Counted from the first letter of the stretch, positions 51,091 to 64,000 are shown. The stretch is 64,000 nucleotides of DNA from Caprimulgus europaeus (GCA_907165065.1 OU015543.1:9489501-9553500), one strand, 5' to 3'. Made by a program: numbers and translations. The notes: a model not told the origin generated them from the sequence alone.

Positions 51091-54000
51091 AGCGTGGCCA
51101 TGTGAAGGAGCGGAAGCGTGCACAGACCTCCTTCGAGAGCAGCACGGGGACGCAGGCGCCCCGGCCCCGCTTCCCAACACCCTGTCCTGCACGGGCGGCC
51201 CTTGGGTGATGGGGACTTGAAGGCACAGCCTGGATCAAGATGTGACAACCAGTTCCTGCTATTATTTTTGAGCGTGGAATTGGGAGCAAGTGGGTAAAAG
51301 TAGTCCTGAGAAGGCAAAGCCCAGCTGGGAAATGGGGTGGTGGGGAGGATGGGTGGGGGCAGTGTGGAGGATCTGGGCTCTGGTGTGTATTTGGGATCCA
51401 TCGTTCCCTGTGAGCGCAGATGGGGACCCCACAGAAAGCAGAAGTCACCTTCAGCCCTGGGAGATGGAGGGGTTGGAAACCTGGTGCAAAAGCTGCAGGG
51501 TGGGAAATCCCTGAGGCACCTGGGTACGTTGGACAAAGGTTGGGCTGAGAACTGATGCAGTTAGTGCATGTGCTGGGGATGTCCCCGGGAAAGGGCACGT
51601 GGCCATTTTCCCAAACAGGCTGTCTAGGCCGAGGTAATTACTGAGAAAAAAACAAAACAGCAGGAAATGGAGTTTAAAACTTCGCTTTACTGTCAGCTTT
51701 CATTCCTGTAAACACTTTATCTGATTGCAGCTCGCAAGGCAGTTGCCTATCACAGACCAGCAGCAGCACCCTCCCCTCACAGATCCCTATCGATGGCAAA
51801 CGGGGTGGGGGAGGCACGGGTGGGCATCAGGAAGAGCCACAGCCAGGAGACAACGAAGGGAAGAGCTGGTTTGCTCCGGGATGTCTGATGTACTGACACA
51901 CAGAGCAAAGAGCAGCCTCGGGCGCGGGGCTGGAGGGGCTGCTGAGCTGCACGAGCATTTGTGGATGAACCCACAGCCTGGGGAAGGACTTCAGCCTGTG
52001 CTCCGGACTTGGATGTCACTGCTACAAGAGGAGGTTGGCTTTCCAGCCCTCCTGCTGGCCTCCAGACACTCCTGGAAGTCATAAACAAGATGTTTCAGAT
52101 GCAACGCAGGAGGCAGAAGCTCCACATCGGGTTTTAGTGGTGCTGTGTAGCTCATCAGGGATTTCTACTTAATCCAAACAGGAAACTGTGACCATGGAAA
52201 TGGCACTGGAAAATCTGTCTCCTTAACTATCATATAAGGAACTGCAAAGAGATGACTCCAGTAGCACAGAGGTACCTGCATGGAGGTACCTGGTAGCACA
52301 CCGGCTCAAACCAGAGCTGCAGCAGGATGCTGACAGCAGCATCCCTGCGAGAGGGCAGGAGGGACGCAGACAGCCAGTCCCTGTCATCCCTGTAGTCACC
52401 TAGTCCCTTAGTTAAGGCGGGTTGCACTGTTCTAGCTGCTTGAGGAGGGATACAACTTCCCTTTGCCCTGAAACCCTGTAAGAGCAGATTATATTGGCAA
52501 AAGGGGGGTCCCTGAAGTTGGGGGAACAGGAGAGGGAAAAGGGGCTGCCAGTGGATGTGAGGGGAAGGTTTTCTTTACCCAGGTCACCCAGAATGGGAGC
52601 AGGGCTGCGAGGGGCTGCACAGCAAGCTGCCAGGGCAGGGGGATGCTGAGCTGATCTACGGAATAAAAACCCAGAGAGACAGCGAGACAACAAAAGCTGA
52701 AGTGCATCCCTGCTTTCACAGCCATCATTCAGCCCTGGAGGTCTGGAAAAAGCTGCTCATTACACTTCTGCTCTCTCCTGTGTCAGGAGGGCTCTTGTGT
52801 AACTGTCCCCAGGCACCAGTGCAGTAGCCCCGAGGAACTGGGCTTCACCATCACTTCCTCTGCGCTCCCCAGTTTGGTGGTGGAGCTGCCTCGTGAGGTG
52901 CACATCCCCTTTGCTGGCAGAGATGCTCGGAGGTGCTTGCCCAGCCCTGCCAGCCTCAGCTCTGCCTTCATCCTTTTGCTTCACCTTGGGCAAACAGTTT
53001 AAAAGCATGTCCTGCCTCGCTGATGGATGGGGACACGGTGGAGAAGCTGATTTCTGCTCTGCATCCCTCTCCCTTGACACACACGATTGCCACTTATTGA
53101 TCAGGGACATTAGTGCCGTGCAAAGTGTTGTCGGTGGGAAGTAAAGCTGTAAAGTCCATGATGGCATCTGAAAATGATTGCTGTCATCTTTGCTTTTAGG
53201 CTTTGATTGCAAAAGCAAAATCTGGCCTAGGAAAGAGCAACCACAGAGATAAAGGCAGCATCCCCGAGCTGCTCACACCTTTCACTGCTTCTTGCCAACA
53301 AAAAAACAACAGGGCTGAGAGAAATGTCTTTTACCTCAACCAGCACAGAGAGAACAACTGCTAAGAGTTCAGTTAAACCTCTAATCCACCTCCCTTCTCC
53401 TTGTTAATGCTGCAGAAATAAAATCCACCGCAAACATAAATATTGCTAAGCATCAGGCAATGATTCTCCAGCCAGGAGCCAGCGGCTGTGCTGGAGTTCT
53501 GCGGGTTTTAGAAAGAAAAAGTTCAGCTTCAGTATGGAAGTGTCTGTTAAAAGGCACTTTCACTGGAAGGTCCCCAGCTGGTCGCTGTGTTTCTTGGGGC
53601 TGGTTTGTAAGACTGTCTGGAAACACTCAGGTACAGCCTGGCAGGGTGGCCAGCACCCGTCCCAAGTGTCCCTGTCACAAGCCAGCGTGTGTGGCCCTTA
53701 CTGAAGGTCCCTGTGCAGGGCTCGTGTGGTTTTGAGCCTCTGTGTGTGCAAAGGGAGAGTTATTTGGTGATCCTGGTTCAATAGCAGCAAATATCCTTTT
53801 TTCCCCCTGGGTTTTACCAGCAGCCATCTGCTTCACAAAATACCAGTGACAAAAATCACTGGGCTCACATATCTCATTGTATTTGCACCTCAGATTACTC
53901 CATCAGGAAACAATAAGAAAAGCCCTATAAAAGCAGCTCCACAATTAGCAGAGATTTTGGGTTGGTAAACACAATCTCAATAAACTCCATGTACCCAAAC

Positions 54001-54775
54001 CTGCACACAACAACTAGCCAGGACTTTGCAAAACATCCCCAAACATCCCAGGTCAGGAACGCTGCAAAAGGACATTTTCCAACCCAGTGTTCCCTAAAAT
54101 AGCCCCCTCCTCCCCACAACATCAATGTGCCCCCCAAAATAACTACCCAGGGACACATACCATATACATACACAATACAGAGTGAGTACAATAGAGAACA
54201 AACCCCTCCATTCCCTTTAAGAACAACTCATCCTAAAGGAAAACTCATTTTCCTTACAGCTATAGGGCTATACCCCTGTGGGGTTACAGGAATAAATGAT
54301 ATTTATTCCGGTATAAATGAAGTCCACAGCTCACTCATGTACAGGGTTATAGGCTCTGCTGAGAGACCAGATCTCTAAAGAACAAGCATTATTGCCTTCT
54401 CTAAAGGCATCTTCTCTTTAAAAGAAAACCTGGTGTGAAAGGACCCCCAGAAGCATTAACAGCACTTTATCTCCCTACCTCTTGGCTTGAGAATCCTGGA
54501 GCCGCAGTCTGCCCTCACCCTGATCTCAGTTTCTGTTCTGGAAATGGGTAAATAGTCAAAAATTGATTTCAACATGTCCCTCCCTCCTTCACTTCTCCTT
54601 TTAAACACGGGTTCCAATGACTCTGCAAAACCAGGCTGTGCCTGCCAGAGTTTGGCAAGGCGGCCAGTAAACGCGCGGGGCGGAGGAGAAGAAGGGGCTT
54701 TCTCTTCCTCTCCAGCAGGAAAAAGCAAGACCAAGACCCAGAAGCTCCCTGCCCGCTCCCCTTCTATCCCAACTA

Positions 54776-54819
54776 ACTGTCCCCATTGCAGGAGGGGACT
54801 GTCCCCATTGCAGGAGGGG
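54776..54819. repeat. 22-bp tandem duplication
   Basis: actgtccccattgcagg plus agggg occurs twice head to tail with no mismatch. Confidence 0.9.
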
Positions 54820-57488
54820 ACAGGGATGGGTCCTGCTCCCCCTCCTCAGGGCTGCCCGGTTGGGGGATCACCCCCAGGGACCTTCAGGTGCTGGGATCAC
54901 CAATTTCATACCCAGCAGGGGTATCAGGCATTTTCCCTCCTTGTCTCCTATGGGCCCTTCCAGTTATTTCTGCTCTAACCCCACATCTTTCCTTCTACAG
55001 GCTCTCCCGAGCGTTCTGAGCGCACCTCACAAAAAACAATGGTACGTGGGAAGAAGTGGGGGGACACAGCACCCCCCACCCCATTTGGGTCATCTTAGAA
55101 GGATGTCAAGGCAAAGCTCATACTTCTGGGAAGAGCAAAGGGGACTTCCAGCCACCCACGCTGGGTAGGGTGGTTGTGAAATCTGCACGTCCCCCAGGAA
55201 CCCCGGGTGGGTTTGGAGCACGGGTTTGGCGCGAGACCTGCCAGCTCCACGGCAGGGATGTGTGAGGATGACTCCGGCCACGCTGCCCACGAGGCGCTCA
55301 GCACTCTGCTCACCCAGGAGGGGCTTCATCAGCCAACCCCAGCCCCTCCAGAGGAAACACCACTGCGATGTCAAGCTCTCAGAGCTGCTCCAGCCACCCA
55401 AGGAACTGGCTGGGTCCCAATAGAGGAAGCACAGCGTGTCCTGCCCAACCTGACCCACTTCCCTGCTGTCCCCCAGGGACCCAGAGCACAGGGCTGACCT
55501 GCCCAGACACCATCCAGGCTCAAACACCTCATCTGGCTCCCTGCACGGCAGCATGAGGCAGGGGAAGAGCACAGCCCCTCTGGGAAGCAGTCTGCCTTGT
55601 CCTTTAGGAGGTCACAATCTTCATGTATAGACCTGGATGTCATTTATTTGGCTTGCAGGGCCCCATGACAGCTTTACAGCGTGTTCTCCATCACTGCTGT
55701 GTGCTACGTGTACACAGCAAATATTTCTTCCACCTTCCCCTCCCCATAAGATTAATTCAGTGTCAGCCACTGGATTTATCATCCCCTCACTGCAGGGACA
55801 GGAAAGGGGGGACACAGATTTCAAGGCCATTTCATCTGCTGGTTTGGGGCACTGAGTTCAGAGTAGCAGGACCTACAGCACGTGCATGAGCCAAGAAAGG
55901 ATCAGGGTGGATGCCTGTGAAGGTAGAACATGGGGCTGACCAGGCACAACCCATGGTGCATATTAAGCAGCCTTGTGCCTATCCTGGAGCACGTGCACCA
56001 AATTATTGACCAGCTTCAGCACCAAAACAGTCCCTCCACAGCTTTTCCACCACCACCTCTCTTCACAGGCATGTCAAAGACCCTTGAGGAGCCCATCAAG
56101 CCCCACGGAGCTGCCCGCTTGGATGACGGAAGGAGGCTGCAAGGGCTGAACCCTCACCACCACCCCTGGATCCCAGACACACATGCCAAAAGCTTGGAAT
56201 GTTATCGGAGTCAATCTGTGCTGCAGGGAGAGCTTCTGTGTCCCAGCCAAAGCCCAGCCCCATGGAGGAGGAGGAAAGAAGGACTTGGGCAAAGGAAAGG
56301 TTTAGAAAGATGAAATTGGTTGAACTGAGCTCACAAACGGGAGTCCAAGTCGATACCTTTTGCTCCAGCATCCAGAGACCGTACCCAGCTGTGTCGGAAA
56401 TGGCAGGCGGATGGGTGGGAGGGAGGACACAGCAGAGATGGATCCTGGTCCGTGTGCACCCCGAGGCGTGGGATCCAGCAGCCCCAGCAGAAGGGAGTCC
56501 CCGTGCCTGCTGGTCGTGACGTGGGTCTCTTCACCTCCTGTTGCGGCGTCTCGCGGCGGCACAGTGACGGCCCTTGAGCAAGGAGGGTGCTGAAATACTG
56601 GTTTCCAGTTCAGTCTTATGACAGCAGCTCTTGGAGCTGACACACAGGGGAGCAAAGGGGTAATACCCAGTATGGCTGCAAAGAAACCCCTTCCCTGAAA
56701 CGAAGATCTCTGCCATGCGTGTCCCAGCATTTCATACCAACCCACAGAAACCCCCACATTTGTCGCCTGGGCTTCCTCATACAGCTTTAAAGCTGAAATC
56801 ACCTCTTGATCACAGCCTATCTTAGCAAAACCCATCTTCTAATACCAACCTGTCTGGTGTTTACAGCTGGAGGTGCCTGAGATGTGACCTGAGTGCTTTG
56901 GCCAAGGTGAGCTGCTCACCACCGAGGGCTGGTTCTGCTCCTGGCTGCTCCAGGAACTGCTGGGTCCAAACTTCTCCCCACACCTCCGGCAGCGCTTGTG
57001 AAGGGAGCTGAGGCTGCAACCCATAGCTCATAAATCACAGTGCCCATCACGTGGCAGAGATGCAATTTGACTGTCTACTGCTGGGAGAGTCCTCGCGGTC
57101 ACCGAAGGAAGATGCACACACACACAGAGGACACCACAGTCCCTGTGACCACTCCCCCCAGCTATAAAGGATTCAATGCAAAATAATGATTTGATTTAAT
57201 TTTTTGTAATAAGTTGCACGAAATGGGAGTGCTCAAGGTAAAATCTGGGCAGAATGGTGTGGAGGATGAGGAGGAGGGCTTGGTCTCTTCCTTTGGCTGG
57301 AGGCAACCCTGAGCAAGAACATACATGCCTTGTCCTTCCACGGTAAAGACCTTCCCCAGGAGTAACAGCAAGATTTCAGGGCCGATAGCAGGAACTCTGC
57401 AAGCAGGACCTGCAGTTCCTGCACTAACAGGTTTTTTTGCGTAAGATTCGAAAGCCCTTTAGAAATACCCAGTTACACCACACTCCAG

Positions 57489-57513
57489 GAGGGAGGGAGG
57501 GAGGGAGGGAGGG
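57489..57513. repeat. (GGGA)n microsatellite
   Basis: About six GGGA units, followed by a CpG-containing stretch (gcgagagccgcgtgttccga). Confidence 0.9.
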
Positions 57514-59784
57514 CGAGAGCCGCGTGTTCCGAGCGGGGAAGCAGCCACAAGGTGCGGCCATCAACTTCTCACATGAAAAGCCAAAGTCACATCAAGGAGA
57601 CAGAACTGCACCCAGTGGCAGAAAACCTGTCTATGCCAAAAGATTAACTGGATCCAACGGCTCCCTGTGCCCCCTCTTGTTCTTCAATGCTCTAATAGCA
57701 TCCAGATATTGGAATTTAATGGTACCAATCAGGCTTTCCCATGACAGCCTTTCCGCACCACAGCTGATGAATCATTCAAGCAGAGGCCGGATTTGGAGAC
57801 ATATTAATGCACAACATTTCCTCCTGCCCGACTCCCACCCCACTTCCAGAGCAGAACCAGACTTTCAATTGCACTTCCATGCTTTAAATATTTAAAATCT
57901 TCTACGTGGGCAGCAGGACCAGCTGACCCTCCCACCCTCTCCAGGCCCGTTCCAAAGCAGAGCACAGCTCCCTGTTCCCATCAGGGAGATGGCATCTGGG
58001 TTCTCAGGTTGTAATGAGGGATTCTCACCAGCATCTATTTGGCCAAAACCTGCACTCTCCTGAAGCGTGCTGCTCCGCTCAACCAAACACCCACGTGAGC
58101 CTTGCTCAGCCTTTTGGCCCCTCAGCTTCAGCATTCCCAAAATGTGCTGCACTTCTCATCAGGGTGTCCCAAACGCCCCAAGAAGTCCATGATCAGTCTC
58201 TGTATTTTGGCTTGAGCCTTCTCAGCTCCCTACAGACCACACCAAGCTCTAGCCCGGAGGAACAGGGACATTCACCAACAACCATTGTAAAAATGGCTCA
58301 AAAGCTGCTGATTTAGCTCACTAATACCCATGTTGAAGAGAGGAATATTTCATTTATTCCACCCTGACTCATCCTCTCAACATATTTTCCTTTTTCCAGG
58401 CTGCAAACCTCGTGGTCTCTCTGCAGACCTTACCATGTGTCCACACTAAGAACACACACTCAGCTTGAACCATGGAGCCAAGCTCTCACCAGAGCAGATA
58501 TTTAAATGTTTCTTCTCTCAAGCACACTTAGTTGAGGAAAGATTTTTTTAAAACCTGATGGGTTTGTGCTGATTGCTGGCATGAGAGCTGCACAGTGAGT
58601 GGCGCTGGGCAAGAGACCCGGAAACTTTGTGCAATCTGTATTTTCCAGGATTATCTGTCTGGAAGTGGTGGGTAGAAGCCATTTCAAAAGAGAAGGGAGT
58701 ACAGAGAGGTTGCTGCAGCATCTTGCAGTTGGACTGATGTGATTCAGGAAACCTCGGTTTGGAGTAATTTAATTCACAAAACAAGTTTTATGAGGTTCCT
58801 ACTGGGATGTAACGTTTTCTCTCTTACTGCTTTCCCTCTCCACCCACCTCTAGCTAGAGAAAACAAACCCAAGTGGCTCAACCAGTCTTAAAATGCAGTA
58901 AAACAGCCACATGGGAGGACACGAGAGTCAAAAGTGATGGAGGAGGAGAGCTAAATGTGGAAGACATCCACCCCCATTGCTCAGGGAGTTCAAGAGAATT
59001 CAGGCAGCTAGCAGCAGCTGGGAAGAGGAATGAAGCCAAGCAAGGCTTGGAGGTACCTGTAGAGCAGCTTTTGAGTCACTTCTGTTTGACCCCTCAGTTC
59101 AAACTCGGGGACACACCTCACCTGAGTAACCACAGGAGCAGACCCCGCGTGGAACACCTTCTCCTGCCCCGCCAAACTGTGCCAACACGCCGAATGCTGC
59201 CTGCACAGAACGGGTACCAGCTCCTGCACTGCTCCTGGAGCACACCCAGGAGTGCCTCACACTGCCCAGGTACCCTCAACTCCCCACTTTTCCAGGGAGA
59301 AGAGCTACCAGGCAGATCCCAGCACCTGACAGAGTTCAGATCTAACTGAGCAGAACTACCCAGGCACCTCAGCACACTTCAATAAAATAAAATAAAATTA
59401 TGGATTGCCTCTGATTAGAGACATACTTTATAGGCAACAACTGCACTGTGTCCCTCAACTCCTTCTAGCAATAGGCTTCAACTTTTACAAGGACAATTGG
59501 TCTGGAAAAACCATCTAGGTAACACATCTGGGTAAAGTGTTAAGCAGCTGCCTCACCAGTTTACAACAGGAATTGCAAAATGGGTGTCTGCTAAAAGATT
59601 TTAACATCTTATTTTCATTTCACAAAGTCAGTCAAGAGAAATCAAGTGATTAATGTCATCAACAAATAGCCAAGAACAAAATCCAAGTGATTTTCCTGTT
59701 TTAATTCTCCCTCTCCCCCTCCAAAGCTACTAAGTCACCATCAAGTTGCCCACTCACACACAGATGCACGAACACCGTAAGTTT

Positions 59785-61404
59785 TGAGCTGATTTTTCTT
59801 TACTTCACAGTCTTGGCAAAACAAATCTGCATTCAAAAGTCATTTCACATTAATATATTAATAAAACATTTTCAAAATAAATATATTTTTTAAATAACCA
59901 TTTCTTTGTATCACTGCAGTAGCAATTCTAGAAAAGTCAGTGCACAGACAGTAGCGATCTGATTAATCAGCTAGACTCAAACAAAAAGAAAACAAGAGCA
60001 GGACCTTTCTTCTCTCCAAGCAGGCTGCATGCAGCAAGTCTCCTTGTTTCCTAGCACAGGATCTTTCTCCACACTTGCTGGGAAGGGTTTTTCTCTCTCA
60101 CATCCGTCAGAAGTCAGTGAAGTCTGATTTGTGCAAAGCTTTGTACAACACAAAGTTTTACAACCTGGATTCTGATCAGTCCTGCAGAGGCTCCGCGCCC
60201 TGGAGCCGTCACTAATGAGATCAATCAATCAACGCTACGGAAGGGAAAGGCTTCAACTCTCAGTCCAAGGAGCCCACGTTCCAATTACTGGGAAGTCAAT
60301 TCACAGCTGATCCAGGAACACTACCAGCACCCAACAACATTCCAATGAGCAGCTCAGTTGTGCCTAACAGCTTATTCCAACATTTTGCATATTCTCCCAA
60401 GTGCTTCCAGGGCACAAGTAAAGCGACTATTTTCTCCCCGTTAGCTGTTAATTAATTCACCAGTTAAATCACAGCAGTGAGATGCTTCACTGGCCAAAAA
60501 GTGTAACTTGTGTTACAGCAAAGGAAAAAAAAAACAACCAAAAACTGCATTATAGACTACAAAGAGAATATTCAGGACTTGGTGATCTCAAGCCCACATA
60601 TCTAACTGGAAAAAGAGAGACAACAGAATGTTAAAGTGTTCCCAGACGGTCTGTAACCAGTGAGATGCCACTAATCCACCCTGTAAAGAGAAGTGTATTT
60701 GCTTAGGAAGGGAGGCTCATCATCATCATACACAGTGCACAGCAGGAAAATCTGGAGGGCTAACAGAATATTTGCTATGATTGTCAGGAATGATTTTGAT
60801 AAAAAAAAACCCAAACAACCAAGCAAGTTAACAGATATCTGAAAGATGTAATATTCATCTATTTCCTCTGAGATCCCAAAGGTTCCCTTTGAAGCCCTTT
60901 CTCAGTAGCAGAGGGAAAAGTTGGATGTGATACTCAGGGTTGAGAGGAATATCCAGAGACATGCCTGTATCCAGAGATGCTTTTGGCTGCACACTAAGGT
61001 AAATTCAAGACACCTCCCACCCCCCCAAAACCCTTGTTTCTACATTATGAGCATGTTAATTATCAGTTTGGAGCAGCTGCTTACTCTGAAGAGGTAAAAT
61101 TTAAGTATTAAAAGAAACAGACATACGGGAAACAATCACAGATGAAGAGAACCTCCAGTTCTAGCAATGCTGTGCACAGGGAGAAGGGAATACTGCAGCA
61201 GGACAGCAAACCCTCAGAGCTCTGCGAGGTCACCCAGGCTGCTGAAATCTCTCCCCTTGCTCTGCATATATCTACCACTAGAGATCATGAAAGCAACGTG
61301 CCTTGGGGGAAGGTTCTACTCTGCAGTGCTATGGACCATGCCCCCAGATTCTGCCAAAATGGGAAGTAAGAAAGCAATGAGTTGTGGAGAAGTTTTGTAT
61401 TAGC
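59785..61404 (-). other. WBP2: WBP2 3' UTR (approximate)
   Basis: Non-coding stretch after the WBP2 stop, with A+T-rich sequence around 59840-59905. AGTAAA (59799-59804) and ATTAAA (59700-59705) on the minus strand are the nearest poly(A)-type hexamers at about 1.6-1.7 kb; no AATAAA on that strand was found closer. The end is uncertain. Confidence 0.45.
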
Positions 61405-61458
61405 TTATTGGTTTTTCTTGTCCTCTGGTGGGAAGTATGGAGGAGGGGGTGGCTGGTC
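61405..61458 (-). CDS. WBP2: WBP2 last exon (C-terminal PY motif, stop TAA)
   Basis: Acceptor gtttcag; encodes [17 protein letters not shown], stop TAA at 61405-61407. Contains the C-terminal PPPY motif. Confidence 0.96.
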   Translation of the reverse strand, partial: DQPPPPPYFPPEDKKNQ

Positions 61459-63727
61459 CTGAAACAAAAAGCATAAAAGAACATCAATTCATGGCTAACA
61501 AAAACAAACTAAAAAATATCCCCAACAAAATGAATTCAGAGCAGCTTTGCTGTGTCATTGAGAAAAAGAACTGCTAAATACACACTTGGGCTGACACTGC
61601 AAGCCCAGAATGACACAGGAGCTTACCGTGGGCATGTAGACGTTATGGGGGTTGACTGGGCTGTAGTAAGAACTGGCAGCAGCTTCAGCAGCCTTCGCTT
61701 CAGCTGTCACAGAAAGAGAAGTTACAGATTTGGGGACACACAGAGAGCTTTTGCAATCTAACATAAACTCCACATATTCCTGGCCATCAAGTGTTACTAA
61801 CAGAGCACTATTTGACCAACGCTTGAGTTGCAAAATAGCGACAACAAACATGACAATTGAGTATTATCTCTGCCAGTTGCCACAGGATTGTCAAGTCTGA
61901 AGTGAAACAGGCCAAGATTTCATTTGGAAATGTCACCTGGGACTTGCCTGTTAGCCAACAAATAAATGCTAACAGCTGTTTTGCCTGAATACAGACAATA
62001 CCCCTTAAAAAAGCAGTCAAAAACCATCCTTCCTGGGAGTGAAAACGCAAGACAAAACAAATACCAGCACAAGTTTACAGCAGCTCAGGGGATTCACACT
62101 TTAAAGATGGGAATGTTATGAAGATAATCCAGATTCTCTACTTCTGCAAAAAATCTTGTACAAGCATCCAGATCGGTGCCACTTTCCAAATAATAATTCA
62201 AAGATGGTTGGTTTTGTATTCAAACCAAAGAGAGGAGCCAAATCCTTACCCAAATATCCCTATCTGCAACAGATCTATGCTTGTGTCCAACCAAAAAAGC
62301 TCTTTCCCACCCCACGTGCAAACCTTTTAAGACCATGTTTAAAATCATGGCAATAAATCCCAAATGAGTAAAAATAAGACTGGCATTGCCCCAGCTTTTT
62401 TCCAATCATCTATTTCTCTGTCTCATATTGCTTAAGCAAAAGTATTCAGGTTAGAGTGAAATGGGAGAAGGGGGAGTGAGTATCAGTAATGCCACACTTT
62501 AACTAAAATGGACTAAAAACACATTTCACCATCAATGTCTTTTTATTCCTCTATCAGAGGAAGATTAGCACAACAGAAGAATCACAAACTGTATGTTTTC
62601 TGTCACAACAAGAATAAATCCAGCTGCAAAAATATCTGCTACTGGTGTCTACCCTGAAAAGAACCAGGCTGGCCTCCAGGCTGAGCTGGATACACAAGGC
62701 TGTAGAGTAGGGGAGCTCCCTAATCCCTCTCCTAAACAATTTTAATTTCTAAGTGGAGCTTCTAAGTTGACTCTAAGTTCCCCAAGAGATAACAGACAGG
62801 AAACAATGTCTGTTTCATGGATAGCAAAACTGTTGTGAGGCAATTCACCTGAACACACTTCTTACCTGCAGAAGTGGCGGGCAGGTCGGGACCGCTGACG
62901 GGGGGTTCCATGGGCCCCGGGTACGGCGGGGGTGGAAGGTGCATGTAACCCATGTCTCCATCCACCACAGGAGGGCCAGGGTAAAACTCTGACAGGAAAG
63001 GAAAGAAGACAGCAAAAGACTTTGAACTCCTTTGGGTGAGTCACAGCATACAGTCAAAACAAGCCAAAGGCAAACAGAATTAAGCTGAGAACACAAGTTG
63101 CACAAGGCATCAGATCCAATCTAAAAGATGACGTAAAATTTGTGTTTCTTCCCTTTTTTACCAATTTTAACTCTTGCTAACTAGAATAATCCCCATCCTC
63201 AGTTCCCAGACTCACCAGGAGGAGGTGGTGGGTATGCATAGCCCCCATTAGCAGCAGTGGGTGCGAAAGCATAGGAACCATTTGGCACGTAGGAATAGCC
63301 ATAAGCTCCGTTGGGTATTTCACCTCTGGAGACTGGAAAAGTAAAAACAAGGTGACCTCAGCAAAACATCAAGCCTTCATCAAATGCAGACCAAGAACTC
63401 CAACAAACTTAAGAGTCCTTATCTGAAAAACAAACAAGCTCCATCACAATAAATCTGCTGTTCATTGGACACAAAAAAGGTATTTTTTAAAGCAAACAAG
63501 TTCCAGATACAGCCTGAAACTTGCATGGATTTGAATCCAACCTGCTGCAACCTAAAACTGCCCTTGCTGTGAGATGAAGGCAAGCCTCCTGACACCACAA
63601 AACTCTCCTGGCAGACACCACCAGACTCCCCTACCTTGTGATGCCACCTGCAGCATGCGCTGCCCAAACTCGATAGCACCCCCAGCTGAAAAGGTCATCT
63701 TGAACGTGGCAGATCCTTCCCAGCCAC
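61405..63727 (-). CDS. WBP2: WBP2 (WW domain-binding protein 2), 5' partial, last five exons
   Basis: WBP2 binds WW domains (YAP, WWOX, NEDD4-family ligases) through PPxY motifs and acts as a nuclear coactivator for steroid receptors and YAP/TAZ (family knowledge). Coding segments on the minus strand: 63635-63727, 63216-63332, 62866-62988, 61627-61703, 61405-61458 (464 nt); phases match at every junction. The first visible exon carries the end of the GRAM domain ([20 protein letters not shown]). Then follow a Gly/Tyr/Pro-rich region, [35 protein letters not shown] and the C-terminal [15 protein letters not shown]. Two PPxY motifs are seen; the first PPGY motif of human WBP2 is not (see findings). 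The first exons lie beyond 64,000. WBP2NL is an alternative name-alike but synteny and C terminus favour WBP2. Confidence 0.96.
61627..61703 (-). CDS. WBP2: WBP2 exon (Ala-rich)
   Basis: Acceptor tgtgacag, donor ACG|GTAAGC. Encodes [20 protein letters not shown] then VYMPT. Confidence 0.96.
61704..62865 (-). other. WBP2: WBP2 intron, no other feature seen
   Basis: 1.16 kb, the longest visible WBP2 intron. I see no repeat element or RNA gene in it. Confidence 0.6.
62866..62988 (-). CDS. WBP2: WBP2 exon (PY motif PPPPY)
   Basis: Acceptor cctgtcag, donor GCAG|GTAAGA. Encodes [20 protein letters not shown] then [20 protein letters not shown], including a PPxY motif. Confidence 0.96.
63216..63332 (-). 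CDS. WBP2: WBP2 exon (Gly/Tyr-rich)
   Basis: Acceptor cttttccag, donor CCTG|GTGAGT. Encodes [20 protein letters not shown] then [17 protein letters not shown]. No PPxY in this exon. Confidence 0.95.
63635..63727 (-). CDS. WBP2: WBP2 exon (GRAM domain C-terminal part)
   Basis: Acceptor ccctgcag, donor CAAG|GTAGGG. Encodes [20 protein letters not shown] then QRMLQVASQ, the last strand and helix of the GRAM fold. Confidence 0.96.
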
Positions 63728-64000
63728 CTGCAGGGAGGAAAGATGAAATTCAGAAGCAAGGAGAAGCTGTTTGGATGCTATTTAGCTTCCACACTTTATT
63801 TACAGATGCCCTGTATATAATTCTTTAAAGAGCTTATCCCAAATATCCAATAAAAAAATAACACAGATAACGTGGCAGAATTCCCCTTTATCAGAAAAAG
63901 TCACATTGAGCAGAATTTTCAGGTCAAGAGACACCTGAAGAAGAAACACCACTAAGACATTCAAAAGCTTACTGAAGTTGTGCCTGTTTCCACACCAGCT

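Larger units (their letters stand above)
51130..59780. other. Intergenic region between UNC13D and WBP2
   Basis: About 8.5 kb with no gene, RNA gene or CR1 fragment I can support. Contains a 22-bp tandem duplication (54776-54819), a GGGA microsatellite next to a small CpG-containing patch (57489-57560) and an A-rich aataaaataaaataaaa tract near 59381. Open frames of up to about 150 codons occur but show no known family or splice structure. Confidence 0.55.

Overview
The window is vertebrate nuclear DNA, most likely from a bird. Five truncated CR1 retrotransposon 3' ends lie in introns and the introns are short and compact. The DNA shifts from A+T-richer on the left to G+C-rich on the right, and no rRNA, tRNA or bacterial-style operon is visible. 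The three genes keep the human chromosome 17q25 order UNK - UNC13D - WBP2. Species cannot be fixed from this window.

Left part (1 to about 32 kb, + strand): UNK, the CCCH zinc-finger and RING RNA-binding translational repressor. Exon 1 lies before the window. I could place 15 constitutive coding exons (4897-27751, 773 visible residues plus stop) that join in frame with GT-AG junctions, plus one extra 48-bp in-frame cassette exon candidate at 13791-13838. A long 3' UTR follows, with several AATAAA signals up to about 32.05 kb. Intron 1 holds a strongly G-rich minisatellite just upstream of exon 2.

Middle (about 34.7 to 51.1 kb, - strand): UNC13D (Munc13-4), complete, 32 coding exons totalling 3,201 nt (1,066 residues), with C2A, MHD1, MHD2 and C2B in the family order. 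UNK and UNC13D converge tail to tail. Intron 22 holds a roughly 490-bp CCCCAT hexamer array that is (GGGGAT)n in the transcript. Four CR1 fragments lie in introns 7, 10 and 13. A GATA/RUNX/ETS motif cluster sits just upstream of the start codon.

Right part: about 8.5 kb between UNC13D and WBP2 with no gene I can support. The 3' five coding exons of WBP2 follow on the - strand (61405-63727). Its first exons, carrying most of the GRAM domain, lie beyond the right edge.

The three genes do not form a pathway: UNK silences mRNAs, UNC13D primes secretory granules, and WBP2 is a WW-domain partner and coactivator. No novel system is evident. The most interesting points are the UNK cassette exon, a missing first Cys pair in the UNK RING, loss of one PY motif in WBP2, a short UNC13D exon 1, and G-rich tandem repeats next to splice acceptors in two genes. 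Comparisons with human proteins rest on remembered family sequences, not on an alignment.
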